Assembly: GCF_000971295.1 (NCBI RefSeq)
Contig: NZ_LANJ01000012.1
Span: 62,001-126,000 of the forward strand
Direction of reading: 5' to 3'
Length of the DNA: 64,000 nt
Source: Devosia epidermidihirudinis
Lineage (GTDB): Bacteria; Pseudomonadota; Alphaproteobacteria; Rhizobiales; Devosiaceae
This document shows positions 33,796 through 44,045 of the stretch, piece by piece; position 1 is the stretch's first letter, and the number at the start of each line of letters is the position of its first letter. A program made the translations under genes and the position numbers. The notes beneath the pieces were generated by a model. It was not told the DNA's origin and made no database searches. It saw only the letters and a list, made by a program, of their open reading frames with translations.

Positions 33796-36273
33796 CTAAA
33801 ACATGCCGCCACGACCCAGATTCGGATCGAGATACTGTCCGTTTCCGCTCGGCTGGGTGACATAACCACCCTCATACTGTTGCTGCATTTGCTGCTGCCG
33901 CACTGCCGCATCATAAGCATTGATATCGCCGACGCCGATGACTGAAGTCATCAGGTTTGGACCCGAGCCCGGCTTGAAGGCTTCCTTGATGGAAGCTTCG
34001 CCTTCAAAGGCCTTCACGCCAGTATTCGGATTGATCCAGGCGTCGGTCATGCCGGGTGGTTCGGCGAAGGCAGTAGCGGGCTTGCCGGCCAATGCCTTCT
34101 GCATGAATTCGGTGAAGATGGGCACGGCAAAGGAGCCGCCCGTAACCGAGCTGCCCATGGAGCGCGGCTTATCGTAACCGACATAAACACCGACGGCGAG
34201 TTCAGGCGTGAAGCCAACGAACCAGGCATCCTTGTAGTCATTGGTGGTGCCGGTCTTGCCGGCCACGGGACGATTCAGGACCTTGGCGGCGGTGCCAGTG
34301 CCTCGCTGGACGACGCCTTCCATCATCGAGGTGATCTGGTAGGCCGTCATCGGATCGAGCACCTGCTCGCGATTGTCGATAATGGCTGGTTCGCCCTGCC
34401 CGTGCCATTCAGTCGCCTCGCAGGCCTGGCAGACACGCTGATCATGGCGATAGACGGTGACGCCATAGCGATCCTGCACGCGGTCGATCAGCGTCGGCAC
34501 AATCTTGCGGCCGCCATTGGCGATGGTGGCGTAGGCGGCGGTCATGCGCATGTCAGTGGTTTCACCGGCGCCAAGCGCCATGGCGAGCACCGGCTGCATC
34601 GAGTCGTAAATGCCGAACAGGCGGGCATATTCGGCCACTAGCGGCATGCCGATATCCTTGGCGAGACGCACGGTCATGACGTTTCGGCTGCGCTCAATGC
34701 CGCGACGAAGCGTCTGCGGGCCATAGAACTGTTGCGCGTAGTTTTCCGGGCGCCAGATCGAGCCGTCGCCATTGCGGATTTCGACGGGTGCATCCAGCAC
34801 CACGGACGCTGGCGTATAGCCGTTGTCGAGCGCGGCGGCGTAGACGATGGGCTTGAAGGACGAGCCCGGCTGGCGCAGCGCCTGCGTGGCGCGGTTGAAC
34901 TCGCTCATCGCGTAAGAAAAACCGCCGACCATGGCCAGAACGCGGCCGGTACGCGGATCCATGGCGACCAGTGCGCCTTCGATCTCGGGCACCTGCTCAA
35001 GGGTGTAATTGCCCGTCTTGCCGGTTACCGGCGATACATAGATCACATCCCCTACTTTAAGAATGTCGCGGACAGGCTTGGAAACCCATTTGATATCGGG
35101 ACCAGCCAAAGTTCCGATAACACGATCACTGGCAACGCCACCGTCACCCATTCGGTCAGGACGAAGACCGATCTGGGCCTGGTTACCCTCGACTTCGAGC
35201 ACGACGGCGAGCTGCCATTCCGGTACGTCGCTGAGCGGAGAAATCTTGGAAACATCGACGCCCCAGTCTTCCCCCAACTCAATGCTGGCAACCGGCCCAC
35301 GGAAACCCTTGCCGTGATCGTAGGAAATCAGCCCGTCCATCAAAGCCTGGCGGGCATATTCCTGAAGCTTTGGCTCCAGCGTGGTGCGCACCGACAGGCC
35401 GCCGCCGTAAAGCTGGTCTTCGCCATAGAGCTTGGCCAATTCGCGACGCACTTCCTCGGTAAAATACTCGGCCAGATAGAGCTGGCTGCCACCGGTGCGG
35501 TTGACGACGTTGAGAGGCTCCTGCTTGGCTTCGGCGGCTTCCGCCGCCGTTGCGTAGCCATTCTCGACCATGCGGTCGATCACCCAGTTACGGCGCTCGA
35601 TAGCGGCCTGCGGGCGACGGAAGGGGTGGTAATTGTTCGGCCCCTTTGGGAGCGCGGCAATGTAGGCGGCCTCGCCGAGCGTCAGCTGATACAGAGCCTT
35701 GTCGAAATAGTTGAGCGCTGCGGCGGCAACGCCATAGGAGTTCAGCCCGAGGAAAATCTCGTTGAGATAGAGCTCGAGAATGCGGTCCTTGGAGAAGGTC
35801 GACTCGATGCGGATAGCGAGCAGCGCTTCCTGGATCTTGCGGTCCCAGGTCTGTTCCGAGGTCAAAAGGAAGTTCTTGGCGACCTGCTGAGTGATGGACG
35901 AGCCGCCACCCTGAATGGATGAATTGCCATCGACACGGGCTAGCACGTTGTCGCGCACGGCTCGAATGACACCGTCGAATGCGATGCCGCCATGATTGTA
36001 GAAGTCCTTGTCTTCCGCTGACAGGAAGGCGTGGATCAGCAATGGCGGGACGGTCTCGATGGGCTGGAACAGGCGGCGCTCGCGGGCGAACTCAGCCAGC
36101 AACGTGCCGTCGGCCGCGTGAACGCGGGTGGTAACAGGCGGCTGGTAGTCCTTGAGGACGGTGTAGTCGGGCAGTTCTGCCGAGACCATTGTCAAATAGA
36201 CCGCGCCACCAGCGACCGCACCCAGGGCCAGGAACATACCGAAGCCAAAAAGCCAGCCGAGCAAACGCAGCAT
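33796..36273 (-). CDS. mrcA: Penicillin-binding protein 1A
   Basis: Bifunctional peptidoglycan synthase. 825 aa. N-terminal membrane anchor, GT51 glycosyltransferase with SAEDKDFYNHGG and GGGSSITQQVAKNFLL, an OB-like insert, then the transpeptidase: SSFK with nucleophile Ser471, SRN, and KTGTTNDYKDAWFVG. The C-terminal tail is Gln/Gly-rich (QQQMQQQYEGG). GGAGAG precedes the ATG. It lies 184 nt downstream of amiC on the same strand, a conserved amiC-mrcA-prfB neighbourhood in alphaproteobacteria, here with the deformylase-like and chemoreceptor genes inserted. Confidence 0.96.
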   Translation of the reverse strand: MLRLLGWLFGFGMFLALGAVAGGAVYLTMVSAELPDYTVLKDYQPPVTTRVHAADGTLLAEFARERRLFQPIETVPPLLIHAFLSAEDKDFYNHGGIAFDGVIRAVRDNVLARVDGNSSIQGGGSSITQQVAKNFLLTSEQTWDRKIQEALLAIRIESTFSKDRILELYLNEIFLGLNSYGVAAAALNYFDKALYQLTLGEAAYIAALPKGPNNYHPFRRPQAAIERRNWVIDRMVENGYATAAEAAEAKQEPLNVVNRTGGSQLYLAEYFTEEVRRELAKLYGEDQLYGGGLSVRTTLEPKLQEYARQALMDGLISYDHGKGFRGPVASIELGEDWGVDVSKISPLSDVPEWQLAVVLEVEGNQAQIGLRPDRMGDGGVASDRVIGTLAGPDIKWVSKPVRDILKVGDVIYVSPVTGKTGNYTLEQVPEIEGALVAMDPRTGRVLAMVGGFSYAMSEFNRATQALRQPGSSFKPIVYAAALDNGYTPASVVLDAPVEIRNGDGSIWRPENYAQQFYGPQTLRRGIERSRNVMTVRLAKDIGMPLVAEYARLFGIYDSMQPVLAMALGAGETTDMRMTAAYATIANGGRKIVPTLIDRVQDRYGVTVYRHDQRVCQACEATEWHGQGEPAIIDNREQVLDPMTAYQITSMMEGVVQRGTGTAAKVLNRPVAGKTGTTNDYKDAWFVGFTPELAVGVYVGYDKPRSMGSSVTGGSFAVPIFTEFMQKALAGKPATAFAEPPGMTDAWINPNTGVKAFEGEASIKEAFKPGSGPNLMTSVIGVGDINAYDAAVRQQQMQQQYEGGYVTQPSGNGQYLDPNLGRGGMF

Positions 36274-36456
36274 ATAGTCAGTCTCTCCGCAGCGCCGTCC
36301 GCAAAGCCCGGTGCCGAATAACAGCTAGCGCCAGCTCCACCGAAGCTGACGTGATTTGCGCGGAATCATACCAGACTGCGCGCTCGATGTTTATCACAAG
36401 CCAGATATAGCGCACCGTTCCCGCCACTTGCGCGCGGCGGTGACGGAAATGTCACA

Positions 36457-37695
36457 TCATTCCGGGGCCTTCAGCCCGTCAAAATACGTGGAAATACCCC
36501 GCGCCAGCGCATCGGCGGTCCGATCCTGCCAGTCGCTGCGCAAAAGATTTGCCATGTCGGTTGCGTTGGAGAGGAAACCCAGCTCCACCAGAACCGACGG
36601 CACATCGGGCGCCTGCAGTACGAAGAAGTCGGCCTGCCGTATCGGGAAGCGACGCAGCTCCACGCTGGGCTCAAGCTGATGCACGATCGCCCGGGCAGCC
36701 ATATAGGACAGGTGGCGCATCTCGCGACGCATCAGATCGAGCAGGATGTCAACCACCTCCGGCGCCATTTGCGGCATGGCAAAGCCAGCGATCACGTCCG
36801 TCTTGTTCTCGGCCTCGGCCAGAACCTTGTCGAGCACATCCGTGGCGTTCTCGTCGCGGGTATAGACGCTCGCACCCCGGATTTCGGGCTGCTGGAAGCT
36901 ATCGGCGTGGATGGAGATGAAGAGATCAGCCTTGTTGGTGCGCGCCAGAGCCACTCGCTCTTCAAGGCGCAGAAAAGTGTCGTCCTCGCGGGTCAGTGCC
37001 ACATCGAAGCGATCCGACGCCACCAGCAATTCCTGCAGCTTGAGGGCAAAGGACAGGACAATGTCCTTTTCCTTGATGCCGCCAGCGGCTTCGGCGCCAC
37101 TATCAATGCCGCCATGGCCGGGGTCGATGACGACCAAGGGCCGGGTGACCACGGGCAGCTCGGAACCACCTGCCGGGGTTGGCGTCGCGGCAACCGGTGC
37201 TGATGCCGCGCTGGCCGAAGCCACGCGATCGGTCTCGACGTTGGTGGCAAACTCTTCGGCGGTGGCGGGAATGATATCCACAACCAATCGTGCGGGCTGC
37301 CCCTCGAACGGGTCGAGCACATAGGCCTGCTGCACTTGGGCGGGCTGCGACAGGGTCAGCACGGTGCGGACACGGTCGGGCGCTGCCTGCTCCACCGCAT
37401 AGGCAGAGACAATGCCGTCGCCTGCAGGCGTGCCCGAAGGTTCCGGGACCGAGAAGGTTGCAGCACGCACATCGATGGCCAGGCGATTGGGATCATCAAG
37501 CGACACGAGCGCAAACTCGGTCTTTGCCGCCAGATCGATGATGAGCCGCGCCCGCTCTGGCGTATCCGAGATCCGGACATCCATGACGTTGGGCAAAGGC
37601 GGAATTGGCGCCGCCTCCTGCGCCAGCGGCGCACCAAGCATTGCGACCAGCAACCCGAGCACGGGCAGCACATTGTGTTGAAGGGATTTGAACAA
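36457..37695 (-). CDS. amiC: N-acetylmuramoyl-L-alanine amidase
   Basis: Cuts the amide between MurNAc and the stem peptide in cell separation. The open frame reaches an ATG at 37863, but the first 56 residues look non-coding. The TTG at 37695 gives 412 aa beginning MFKSLQHNVLPVLGLLVAML, a good signal peptide. An AMIN domain (about 35-160) precedes the Amidase_3 domain: VVIDPGHGGIDSG, SIHAD and the catalytic Glu in VLVELGFLSN. Expected upstream partner of mrcA. Divergent from rne. Confidence 0.93.
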   Translation of the reverse strand: MFKSLQHNVLPVLGLLVAMLGAPLAQEAAPIPPLPNVMDVRISDTPERARLIIDLAAKTEFALVSLDDPNRLAIDVRAATFSVPEPSGTPAGDGIVSAYAVEQAAPDRVRTVLTLSQPAQVQQAYVLDPFEGQPARLVVDIIPATAEEFATNVETDRVASASAASAPVAATPTPAGGSELPVVTRPLVVIDPGHGGIDSGAEAAGGIKEKDIVLSFALKLQELLVASDRFDVALTREDDTFLRLEERVALARTNKADLFISIHADSFQQPEIRGASVYTRDENATDVLDKVLAEAENKTDVIAGFAMPQMAPEVVDILLDLMRREMRHLSYMAARAIVHQLEPSVELRRFPIRQADFFVLQAPDVPSVLVELGFLSNATDMANLLRSDWQDRTADALARGISTYFDGLKAPE

Positions 37696-38308
37696 GCGCA
37701 GACCGGCCCCTAAATCTTGCTGAGCCGCAATCCCATGTAGATCGGGCGATTCTGCGGCGCGAAGGCAGTTATGCAGCGATTTGTCTGGCGGGCCAAGGAT
37801 GGCCAACACAAAACCGCGCGATGGGAGCAATTTGACTTTCCTGTTGCCAATCGAACGCAACATCCCTACACGCTAAGGGTGAGGCGTAAGCTTCCTGCAA
37901 AGCCGGTTTACGTGGCCACCAGGCCATCGATAGTGGCGCAGGAAGTGGCTGAGGAGAGGGACGAAGAGTATACCCCGACCCCAGTTCAGAAGCGGCAATC
38001 CTGCGCCTCGTATAAGAATTTCGGTCCTCAATGGGACCGGACGGCTGCTGGCAATTATTTCGTTGCAGGCGGCCCACTAGGAAGAGGTCAGATGGCCCGC
38101 AGGCGAACAGAACGCGACGCGATCGAGCATACCGATTGCCGCTTTGCTTCGCTGCATCTTCCGGCCCTGACCACTCATATCGGCGCGTCGAACGCAGAGG
38201 TTCCCTGCGCCACCCCTCTCAAACCATTCGCCTCGCATAGCGCTATTGCAGGGATGCCGGTTCGCCGGCGCCCTCTTGTCGGCGCGCGAGAGCGCGGAGT
38301 TCATTTCT
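37696..38308. other. Divergent amiC-rne intergenic region / rne 5' leader
   Basis: About 610 nt without a gene. It should hold the promoters for amiC and rne and a long rne leader; RNase E leaders are often the target of autoregulation. I see a small hairpin CGGTCC-TCAATG-GGACCG at about 38021-38040 and TATAAG at about 38010 as a possible -10, but no convincing full promoter. Confidence 0.4.
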
Positions 38309-41029
38309 ATGGCTACAAAGAGAATGCTGGTGGATGCCATCCACCCGGAAGAAACACGGATTGTCGTCACATCGGGTAACAGGCTCGAAGAGTTCGACTT
38401 TGAATCGGCGACCCGCCGCCAGCTGCGGGGCAATATCTACCTCGCAAAGGTCACGCGCGTTGAGCCTTCGCTTCAGGCGGCATTTATCGAATACGGCGGC
38501 AATCGCCACGGCTTCCTGGCCTTTTCGGAAATTCACCCCGATTACTACCAGATCCCTGTTGCTGACCGGGAAGCGCTGCTGGCTGACGAAGAGCATGACG
38601 ACGATCATGCAGATGAAGTCGACGAGAACATCTCGCTGCCTGCAGGCGTAACCGAGCCTGACGCCGAAGCCGATCCGCAGGATCACGACGACGAAAGCCA
38701 CATCGAACAGGCTCCGGCCAACTCCGAACCAGTCGAGTCGATTGGCGGAGCGGATGCGCTTGAGGAAGTACCAGAGCGTCGCCGCCAGAGCCCAAATCGC
38801 CGTCACTACAAGATCCAGGAAGTCATCAAGCGCCGCCAGGTCATGCTGGTTCAGGTGGTCAAGGAAGAGCGCGGCAATAAGGGCGCAGCTCTCACCACTT
38901 ATCTGTCGCTCGCTGGCCGCTACTCGGTTCTGATGCCAAACACCGCTCGCGGTGGCGGCATCTCCCGCAAGATCACCAACGCTGCTGACCGCAAGCGCCT
39001 CAAGGAAATCACGTCCGACCTGGAAGTGCCACAGGGCATGGGCGTCATCCTGCGCACGGCTGGTGCTTCGCGCACCAAGGCCGAGGTCAAGCGCGACTTC
39101 GAATACCTGATGCGCCTCTGGGAGAGCGTGCGCGAACTGACTCTGAAGAGCCAGGCGCCGTGCCTCGTCTATGAGGAAGGCTCGCTGATCAAGCGGACCA
39201 TTCGCGACCTGTACAACAAAGAAATCGATGAAGTCTTCGTGGCTGGTGATGACGCCTTCCGCGAGGCCAAGGACTTCATGCGCATGATCATGCCGAGCCA
39301 CGCCAAGAACGTGGTTCTGTATAAGGAAGATCAGCCGCTGTTCTCCAAGTACGGCATCGAAGCCCAGCTTGATTCGATGTTCTCGCCAACGGTCACCCTG
39401 CCCTCCGGTGGCTACATCGTCATCAACCCAACCGAAGCACTCGTCTCCATCGACGTGAACTCGGGCCGCTCCACCAAGGAGCACAATATCGAGGACACCG
39501 CGCTCCAGACCAATCTGGAAGCCGCTGAGGAAGTCAGCCGCCAGCTTCGCCTGCGCGATCTGGCCGGCCTGATCGTCATCGACTTCATCGATATGATGGA
39601 AAACCGCTCCAACCGGGCCGTCGAGCGCAAGCTCAAGGATTGCCTCAAGGACGACCGCGCGCGCATCCAGGTTGGCCGCATCAGCCATTTCGGTCTGATG
39701 GAGATGAGCCGCCAGCGTATCCGCTTCGGCGTTGTCGAAAGCTCGACCCATAAGTGCCCAATCTGCGATGGCACGGGTCTGGTCCGTTCCGTCGAGTCGC
39801 TGGCGCTGATGATCATGCGTCACATCGAAGATCACGTGCTGCGCCGCCAGGGCCAGTCGATCAACGTGCGCGTGCCCGTCGACGTCGCTCTCTACATCCT
39901 GAACTTCAAGCGCGAGACCCTGACTGCGCTGGAAATCCGCAATCAGCTGTCGATCACCATCTCGGCCGACAGCAAGATGACCGGCCACCAGTTCGCCATC
40001 GAAAAGGGTGAAACCCGCGTCATCGCCTATGCCGAGCAGCGTGCCACCGAGCATGTCCGCGTCGACAGCGCCATCATTGAAGATGCTGACGAAGACGAGA
40101 TCGAAGAGATCGAGGACGAGGCAGAAGCCGACGGCGAAGAGCGTCCAGCCGCCACTGCTGAAGCCGGTGAAGGCGAAGGCCGCCGCCGCCGTCGTCGCCG
40201 CCGTCGTGGTGGTGAGCGCGGTGACGAAAACGGTCAGCGTCCACAGCAGCAGCGCGCTGCCAACCCAGCAGCCGTCGAAGGCGATGTGGAAGCATCGACC
40301 GACGAAGGCGACGACGAGGAAGGCGACGAGACCGCAGCCCGTCCTGCTGGCGAAGCAACCGGTGATGAAGAGCCACGCAAGCGCCGCCGTCGCGGTCGCC
40401 GTGGTGGCCGCCGCAACCGTCGTGATGGCGAAGAGGGTGCAGAGCGCCCAGCTTCGGGCTCCGATGAAGCCGGTGTGACGGAAGTCGTCGCCAGCGAGAC
40501 TGCCGAGGCCCCAGTGGCACAGGCAGAAGCCGCTCCGGTAGAAGACGTTGCTGCTGAAGCTGCTCCTGTTGCAGCCGAGGAAGCTCCAGCAGAAAAGCCA
40601 AAGCGCACCCGTCGCAAGAAGGTTGTCGAAACCGCTGACTCGGCTGAGCCAGCTCCGGTTGAGGCCGCCGCACCTGCCGAGGCTGCACCAGCCGAAGCTG
40701 CTGCCGACGAAAAGCCAAAGCGCAAGCCACGGGCCCGCAAGCCAAAGGCTGAAACGGTGGAGGCAGCAGAAGCCGCACCAGCCGCGTCGGTTACAGAAGT
40801 GCCAGCCGCTCCAGTTGCCGAGGCTCCCGCCCCGGTCGCGGAAGTTGCAGCCCCCGCTCCTGCGGTTGAAGCTGAGGCCGAAGCGCCAAAGTCGCGCCGC
40901 GTGAAAAAGGAACTGCCAGCCGAAGGCATCGTGGTTTCCTCGAGCGCCGAAAAGCCCGCCGAAAGTGGCACGGCTGAGCCTGAAAAGAAAAAGGCCGGTT
41001 GGTGGCAGCGCCGCCTCGGTCTGGGCTAG
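38309..41029 (+). CDS. rne: Ribonuclease E
   Basis: Endoribonuclease and degradosome scaffold. 906 aa from the ATG at 38309 (GGAG nine nt upstream; starts MATKRMLVDA). An S1 domain near the N-terminus is split by an acidic insert (about 95-165, rich in Asp/Glu), typical of alphaproteobacteria. Catalytic DNase I-like segment SIDVNSGRSTKEHN and LAGLIVIDFIDM; zinc-link KCPICDGTG. Residues from about 610 on are disordered, with Arg clusters ([25 protein letters not shown]) alternating with Ala/Pro/Glu-rich segments for RNA and partner binding. Confidence 0.97.
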   Translation: MATKRMLVDAIHPEETRIVVTSGNRLEEFDFESATRRQLRGNIYLAKVTRVEPSLQAAFIEYGGNRHGFLAFSEIHPDYYQIPVADREALLADEEHDDDHADEVDENISLPAGVTEPDAEADPQDHDDESHIEQAPANSEPVESIGGADALEEVPERRRQSPNRRHYKIQEVIKRRQVMLVQVVKEERGNKGAALTTYLSLAGRYSVLMPNTARGGGISRKITNAADRKRLKEITSDLEVPQGMGVILRTAGASRTKAEVKRDFEYLMRLWESVRELTLKSQAPCLVYEEGSLIKRTIRDLYNKEIDEVFVAGDDAFREAKDFMRMIMPSHAKNVVLYKEDQPLFSKYGIEAQLDSMFSPTVTLPSGGYIVINPTEALVSIDVNSGRSTKEHNIEDTALQTNLEAAEEVSRQLRLRDLAGLIVIDFIDMMENRSNRAVERKLKDCLKDDRARIQVGRISHFGLMEMSRQRIRFGVVESSTHKCPICDGTGLVRSVESLALMIMRHIEDHVLRRQGQSINVRVPVDVALYILNFKRETLTALEIRNQLSITISADSKMTGHQFAIEKGETRVIAYAEQRATEHVRVDSAIIEDADEDEIEEIEDEAEADGEERPAATAEAGEGEGRRRRRRRRRGGERGDENGQRPQQQRAANPAAVEGDVEASTDEGDDEEGDETAARPAGEATGDEEPRKRRRRGRRGGRRNRRDGEEGAERPASGSDEAGVTEVVASETAEAPVAQAEAAPVEDVAAEAAPVAAEEAPAEKPKRTRRKKVVETADSAEPAPVEAAAPAEAAPAEAAADEKPKRKPRARKPKAETVEAAEAAPAASVTEVPAAPVAEAPAPVAEVAAPAPAVEAEAEAPKSRRVKKELPAEGIVVSSSAEKPAESGTAEPEKKKAGWWQRRLGLG

Positions 41030-41036
41030 AACTAAC

Positions 41037-41064
41037 AAGGGCGGCCCTCGGGCCGCCCTTTCCA
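41037..41064 (+). terminator. Terminator of rne
   Basis: Stem AAGGGCGGCCC / GGGCCGCCCTT with a very tight loop, followed by TCCATTTT. Confidence 0.85.
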
Positions 41065-41077
41065 TTTTGGCTGACCA

Positions 41078-41770
41078 ATGTCCCGCACCGCCCGCCTGCT
41101 CGATCTGCTGCAATTGCTGCGCAACCGCAGCACACCCATCACCGGCCCCGATCTGGCCGCCGAACTCGGCATTTCGATCCGCACACTCTACCGCGACATC
41201 GCCACGCTGCAGGCACAGGGTGCCGACGTGGAGGGCGAACCCGGGCTCGGCTATGTCCTGCGCCCCGGCTTCACGCTGCCGCCACTGATGTTCTCCGCCG
41301 ATGAGATCGAAGCCATCGTGCTGGGCTCCCGCTGGGTGGCAGCGCGCTCCGATGACACGCGGCTGAGCCAATCGGCCAAGCAGGCCCTGAGCAAGATCAC
41401 CGCCGTCATGCCTAAAGAGCTGCGTGAACGTGCTGAAGCCACCAATCTACTGGTGGCACGCGGCGGCCCGCCGCCTGCGAGCATCGACGCAGGGCTGATC
41501 CGCCTCGCCATACGCGACGAGCGCAAGCTCATCATCACCTATGCTGATCTCGACGGGCACGAGACGCAGCGGACCATCTGGCCGTTTTTGATCGGCTTCT
41601 TTGAGCAGGCCCGGATTGTCGGCGGCTGGTGCGAGTTGCGGCAGGACTATCGCCATTTCCGCATCGACCGCATCACGCGGCTTGAAACCACCGACATCCG
41701 CTACCCCAAGCGCCGTGCGGTGATGCTCAAGGACTGGCGGGCGCGCAACAACATTACGCCGCCGAGCTGA
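41078..41770 (+). CDS. YafY-type transcriptional regulator (HTH-WYL)
   Basis: 230 aa. The N-terminal HTH_11 reads GPDLAAELGISIRTLYRDI. The C-terminal WYL-type ligand domain has KLIITYADLDG, RTIWPFLIGFF and GWCELRQDYRHFRIDRI, the usual DYR-FR pattern. It starts only 17 nt after the rne terminator stem. The VOC protein gene 61 nt downstream is its probable target, a pairing often seen in proteobacteria. Confidence 0.92.
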   Translation: MSRTARLLDLLQLLRNRSTPITGPDLAAELGISIRTLYRDIATLQAQGADVEGEPGLGYVLRPGFTLPPLMFSADEIEAIVLGSRWVAARSDDTRLSQSAKQALSKITAVMPKELRERAEATNLLVARGGPPPASIDAGLIRLAIRDERKLIITYADLDGHETQRTIWPFLIGFFEQARIVGGWCELRQDYRHFRIDRITRLETTDIRYPKRRAVMLKDWRARNNITPPS

Positions 41771-41831
41771 CATCCACTGCCGGAAACTGACACCTCATGG
41801 GCGCATGCTCTCCCCATCAAAGGAGATCACC

Positions 41832-42206
41832 ATGCGTACCCTCAATTACCTTCTGCTCGCCGTCGCAGACCCTGTCCGCAGCGCCGCGTTTTACAGCAAT
41901 CTGCTCGGCATCCAACCCGTCGAGAACAGTCCATCCTTCGTGCTCTACGTGCTGCCCAATGGCATCAAGCTGGGCCTGTGGATCAAGGGCGAGATCGATC
42001 CCGCACCACGCGCAGCCGGCGGCATCGAGATCGGCTTCAGTGAAGACAACAATGCAGCCGTGACGGCCACCTATGAGGACTGGTCCGCGAAGGGCGCGCG
42101 CATCCTGCAGACACCCACCCAAATGGATTTCGGCTTCACCTTCACCGCCGAGGACCCGGACGGGCATCGCCTTCGCGTCTTCGCCATTGCCGCCAACCCA
42201 CGCTGA
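41832..42206 (+). CDS. VOC-superfamily (glyoxalase-fold) protein
   Basis: 124 aa from the ATG at 41832, which has a strong AAGGAG site. One pair of beta-alpha-beta-beta-beta modules: LLLAVADPVRSAAFYSNLLG, then a C-terminal FTFTAEDPDGHRLRVFA. The metal ligands of true glyoxalases are not obvious. Members range from antibiotic-binding proteins to dioxygenases; substrate unknown. Follows the WYL regulator. Confidence 0.88.
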   Translation: MRTLNYLLLAVADPVRSAAFYSNLLGIQPVENSPSFVLYVLPNGIKLGLWIKGEIDPAPRAAGGIEIGFSEDNNAAVTATYEDWSAKGARILQTPTQMDFGFTFTAEDPDGHRLRVFAIAANPR

Positions 42207-42217
42207 ACGCAGTGGCA

Positions 42218-42730
42218 CTATGGAGGCGGCGGCGCTGGATAGCGATAGACGATATCGCCCTCGTCCGGCACAGCTGCCCCATGATCCCTCATCCCGCCAA
42301 GACGAGCGGAAACTGCCATCGACGGCAGATTCCGTGGATCGAAATAGCTCACCAGTGTTTTAAGTCCGAGCGTACTGAATGCCCAGTCCCGCAGGGCTTT
42401 GCCAGCTTCGGTCGCGAAGCCCTGCCCTTCGTGCCCGTCATAAAGGAACCATCCCAGCTCTTTCTCCGGAAAGAGCGGACCGTGATTGATGCCAGCCTGC
42501 CCAACGCATTGCCCCGTGCTGGCAACATCGATCATCAATGCGCCATGGCCATAGAGCGGCCACATGGCGATATCGCTGGCAAACATGCCCCAGGCCGCCC
42601 GTTCATCGAACGGGCCACCCATGAAAACAGCGCGCTCGGACGCCATCAGTGCCGCATATTCCGGAAAGTCCGAGACCACTGGCGGGCGCAGGACCAGCCG
42701 CTCAGTGCGCAGGGTGGGAATAAGCGACAT
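42218..42730 (-). CDS. RimJ/RimL-type GNAT acetyltransferase
   Basis: 170 aa. Begins LIPTLRTERLVLRPPVVSDF, typical of the RimJ/RimL subgroup; the acetyl-CoA region is GWFLYDGHEGQGFATEAGKA, and LVSYFDPRNLPSMAVSARLG follows. Substrate unknown (a protein N-terminus or a small amine). GAGGATG ribosome-binding site; it starts 10 nt after the aminotransferase stop, so the two are an operon. Confidence 0.92.
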   Translation of the reverse strand: MSLIPTLRTERLVLRPPVVSDFPEYAALMASERAVFMGGPFDERAAWGMFASDIAMWPLYGHGALMIDVASTGQCVGQAGINHGPLFPEKELGWFLYDGHEGQGFATEAGKALRDWAFSTLGLKTLVSYFDPRNLPSMAVSARLGGMRDHGAAVPDEGDIVYRYPAPPPP

Positions 42731-42740
42731 TGTTCATCCT

Positions 42741-43886
42741 CTACTTCAAAAACGCGCCCATGCGATCGAGAGCCATCTCGATCGCTTCGCGCTTGCCGGC
42801 GTAGGAGAAGCGGACGAAGCCGTTGCCGCTGGTACGATCAAAATCGATGCCGGGGGTGACAGCGACACCCGCCTGATCGAGTAGCGTCTCGCAGAACTGC
42901 AGGGCGTCGTTGGAGAATTTGGCAATGCCCGCATAGGCGTAGAAAGCGCCATCGGACGGATTGCCGATGTCAAAGCCGAGCGCATGCAGCCCATCATTGA
43001 GGAGCGTGCGATTGGCGGCGTAGCCTGCCTTCTGCTCCTCAGAATAGTCGCGTTCGCCCAGTGCCACCGTGGCGGCGATCTGGCTCAGCGTTGGCGCGGA
43101 GATGAAGAGGTTCTGCTGCAGGATTTCGGCACGACGCACCAGATCCTGCGGCAGCACCATCCAGCCGATGCGCCAGCCGGTCATGCAATAGTACTTCGAG
43201 AAGCTGTTGATGATGATGGCATCGTCGGTCAGCTCCAGCGCTGACACCGAGGGGCAACGATAATCGAGCCCGTGATAGATTTCATCGGAAATCAGCCGCA
43301 CACCGAGGCGCTTGCAGGTGGCGATGATGTCAGCCAGTTGAGCGCGATCAACTGCAGCGCCGGTGGGATTGGCCGGGCTGGCAAACAACAGGCCATCGAA
43401 TGGGTTTTCGGCATGAGCGACGGCAATGTCTGCGCCGGTGAGCTTCCAGTCGTTCTCTGCGGTCAGCGGAATCTCTGCAATGCCGAAGCCGAGGCCAAGC
43501 AGCGTGTTCACATAGGCCGGATAGCCGGGGCGCGTGATGGCGATGCGGGCACCGGGGCGGAAAGCCGTATGGAAGGCAATGATAAAGCCCGCCGAAGACC
43601 CCATGGTGCAAAGAACGGCATCGGCGTCGACGGTCACACGGTGCTGGGTCGCATAGTAATCGACCAACCCGTCGCGCAACTCGGCCAGACCTTTGGCATT
43701 GGTGTAGCCCTGCGCATTGGGCAACGCCCGAGCGACGGCCTCGATCACCTTGGGTGCAGGAGGGGAGCCGGGCTCGCCCACTTCGAGATGACAGACGGTG
43801 CGCCCGCTCGCTTCAATCGCCTTGGCGCGCTTGAGAATCTCCATGGCATGAAACGGCATCAGGCCATCGGCGGGCAGTTCGGTCAT
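42741..43886 (-). CDS. Class I/II PLP aminotransferase
   Basis: 381 aa, fold type I. The PLP lysine is in NSFSKYYCMTGWRIGW; the Asn-Pro stretch SPANPTGAAV and SDEIYHGLDY supply the ring contacts; the carboxylate-binding Arg is near GNGFVRFSYAG. The closest recognisable group is the aspartate/aromatic aminotransferase family; the amino-acid substrate is not clear. Followed by the GNAT gene, divergent from dsbA. Confidence 0.92.
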   Translation of the reverse strand: MTELPADGLMPFHAMEILKRAKAIEASGRTVCHLEVGEPGSPPAPKVIEAVARALPNAQGYTNAKGLAELRDGLVDYYATQHRVTVDADAVLCTMGSSAGFIIAFHTAFRPGARIAITRPGYPAYVNTLLGLGFGIAEIPLTAENDWKLTGADIAVAHAENPFDGLLFASPANPTGAAVDRAQLADIIATCKRLGVRLISDEIYHGLDYRCPSVSALELTDDAIIINSFSKYYCMTGWRIGWMVLPQDLVRRAEILQQNLFISAPTLSQIAATVALGERDYSEEQKAGYAANRTLLNDGLHALGFDIGNPSDGAFYAYAGIAKFSNDALQFCETLLDQAGVAVTPGIDFDRTSGNGFVRFSYAGKREAIEMALDRMGAFLK

Positions 43887-44045
43887 CGTCTAATTCCTTG
43901 CTGAGCCACTTCGCCTAACGCCTTAAGCGGTGGCTCTCAACAACAATTGATCCTCAGGGCAAACCGATGTCCATTGCTGGCTGCTAATCCCAATGCATGT
44001 CTGCTAGAAGCCATGCACTGATCTACAGCCGGAGCCCACATCTTC

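Noticed and set aside
37696..37863. N-terminal extension of amiC to the ATG at 37863
   Set aside because: It would bury the signal peptide behind 56 unnatural residues; the TTG at 37695 gives a normal export signal.
38243..41371. 1042-codon minus-strand frame opposite rne
   Set aside because: Low-complexity Trp/Phe/Gly-rich translation of the rne tail read backwards; rne is certain.
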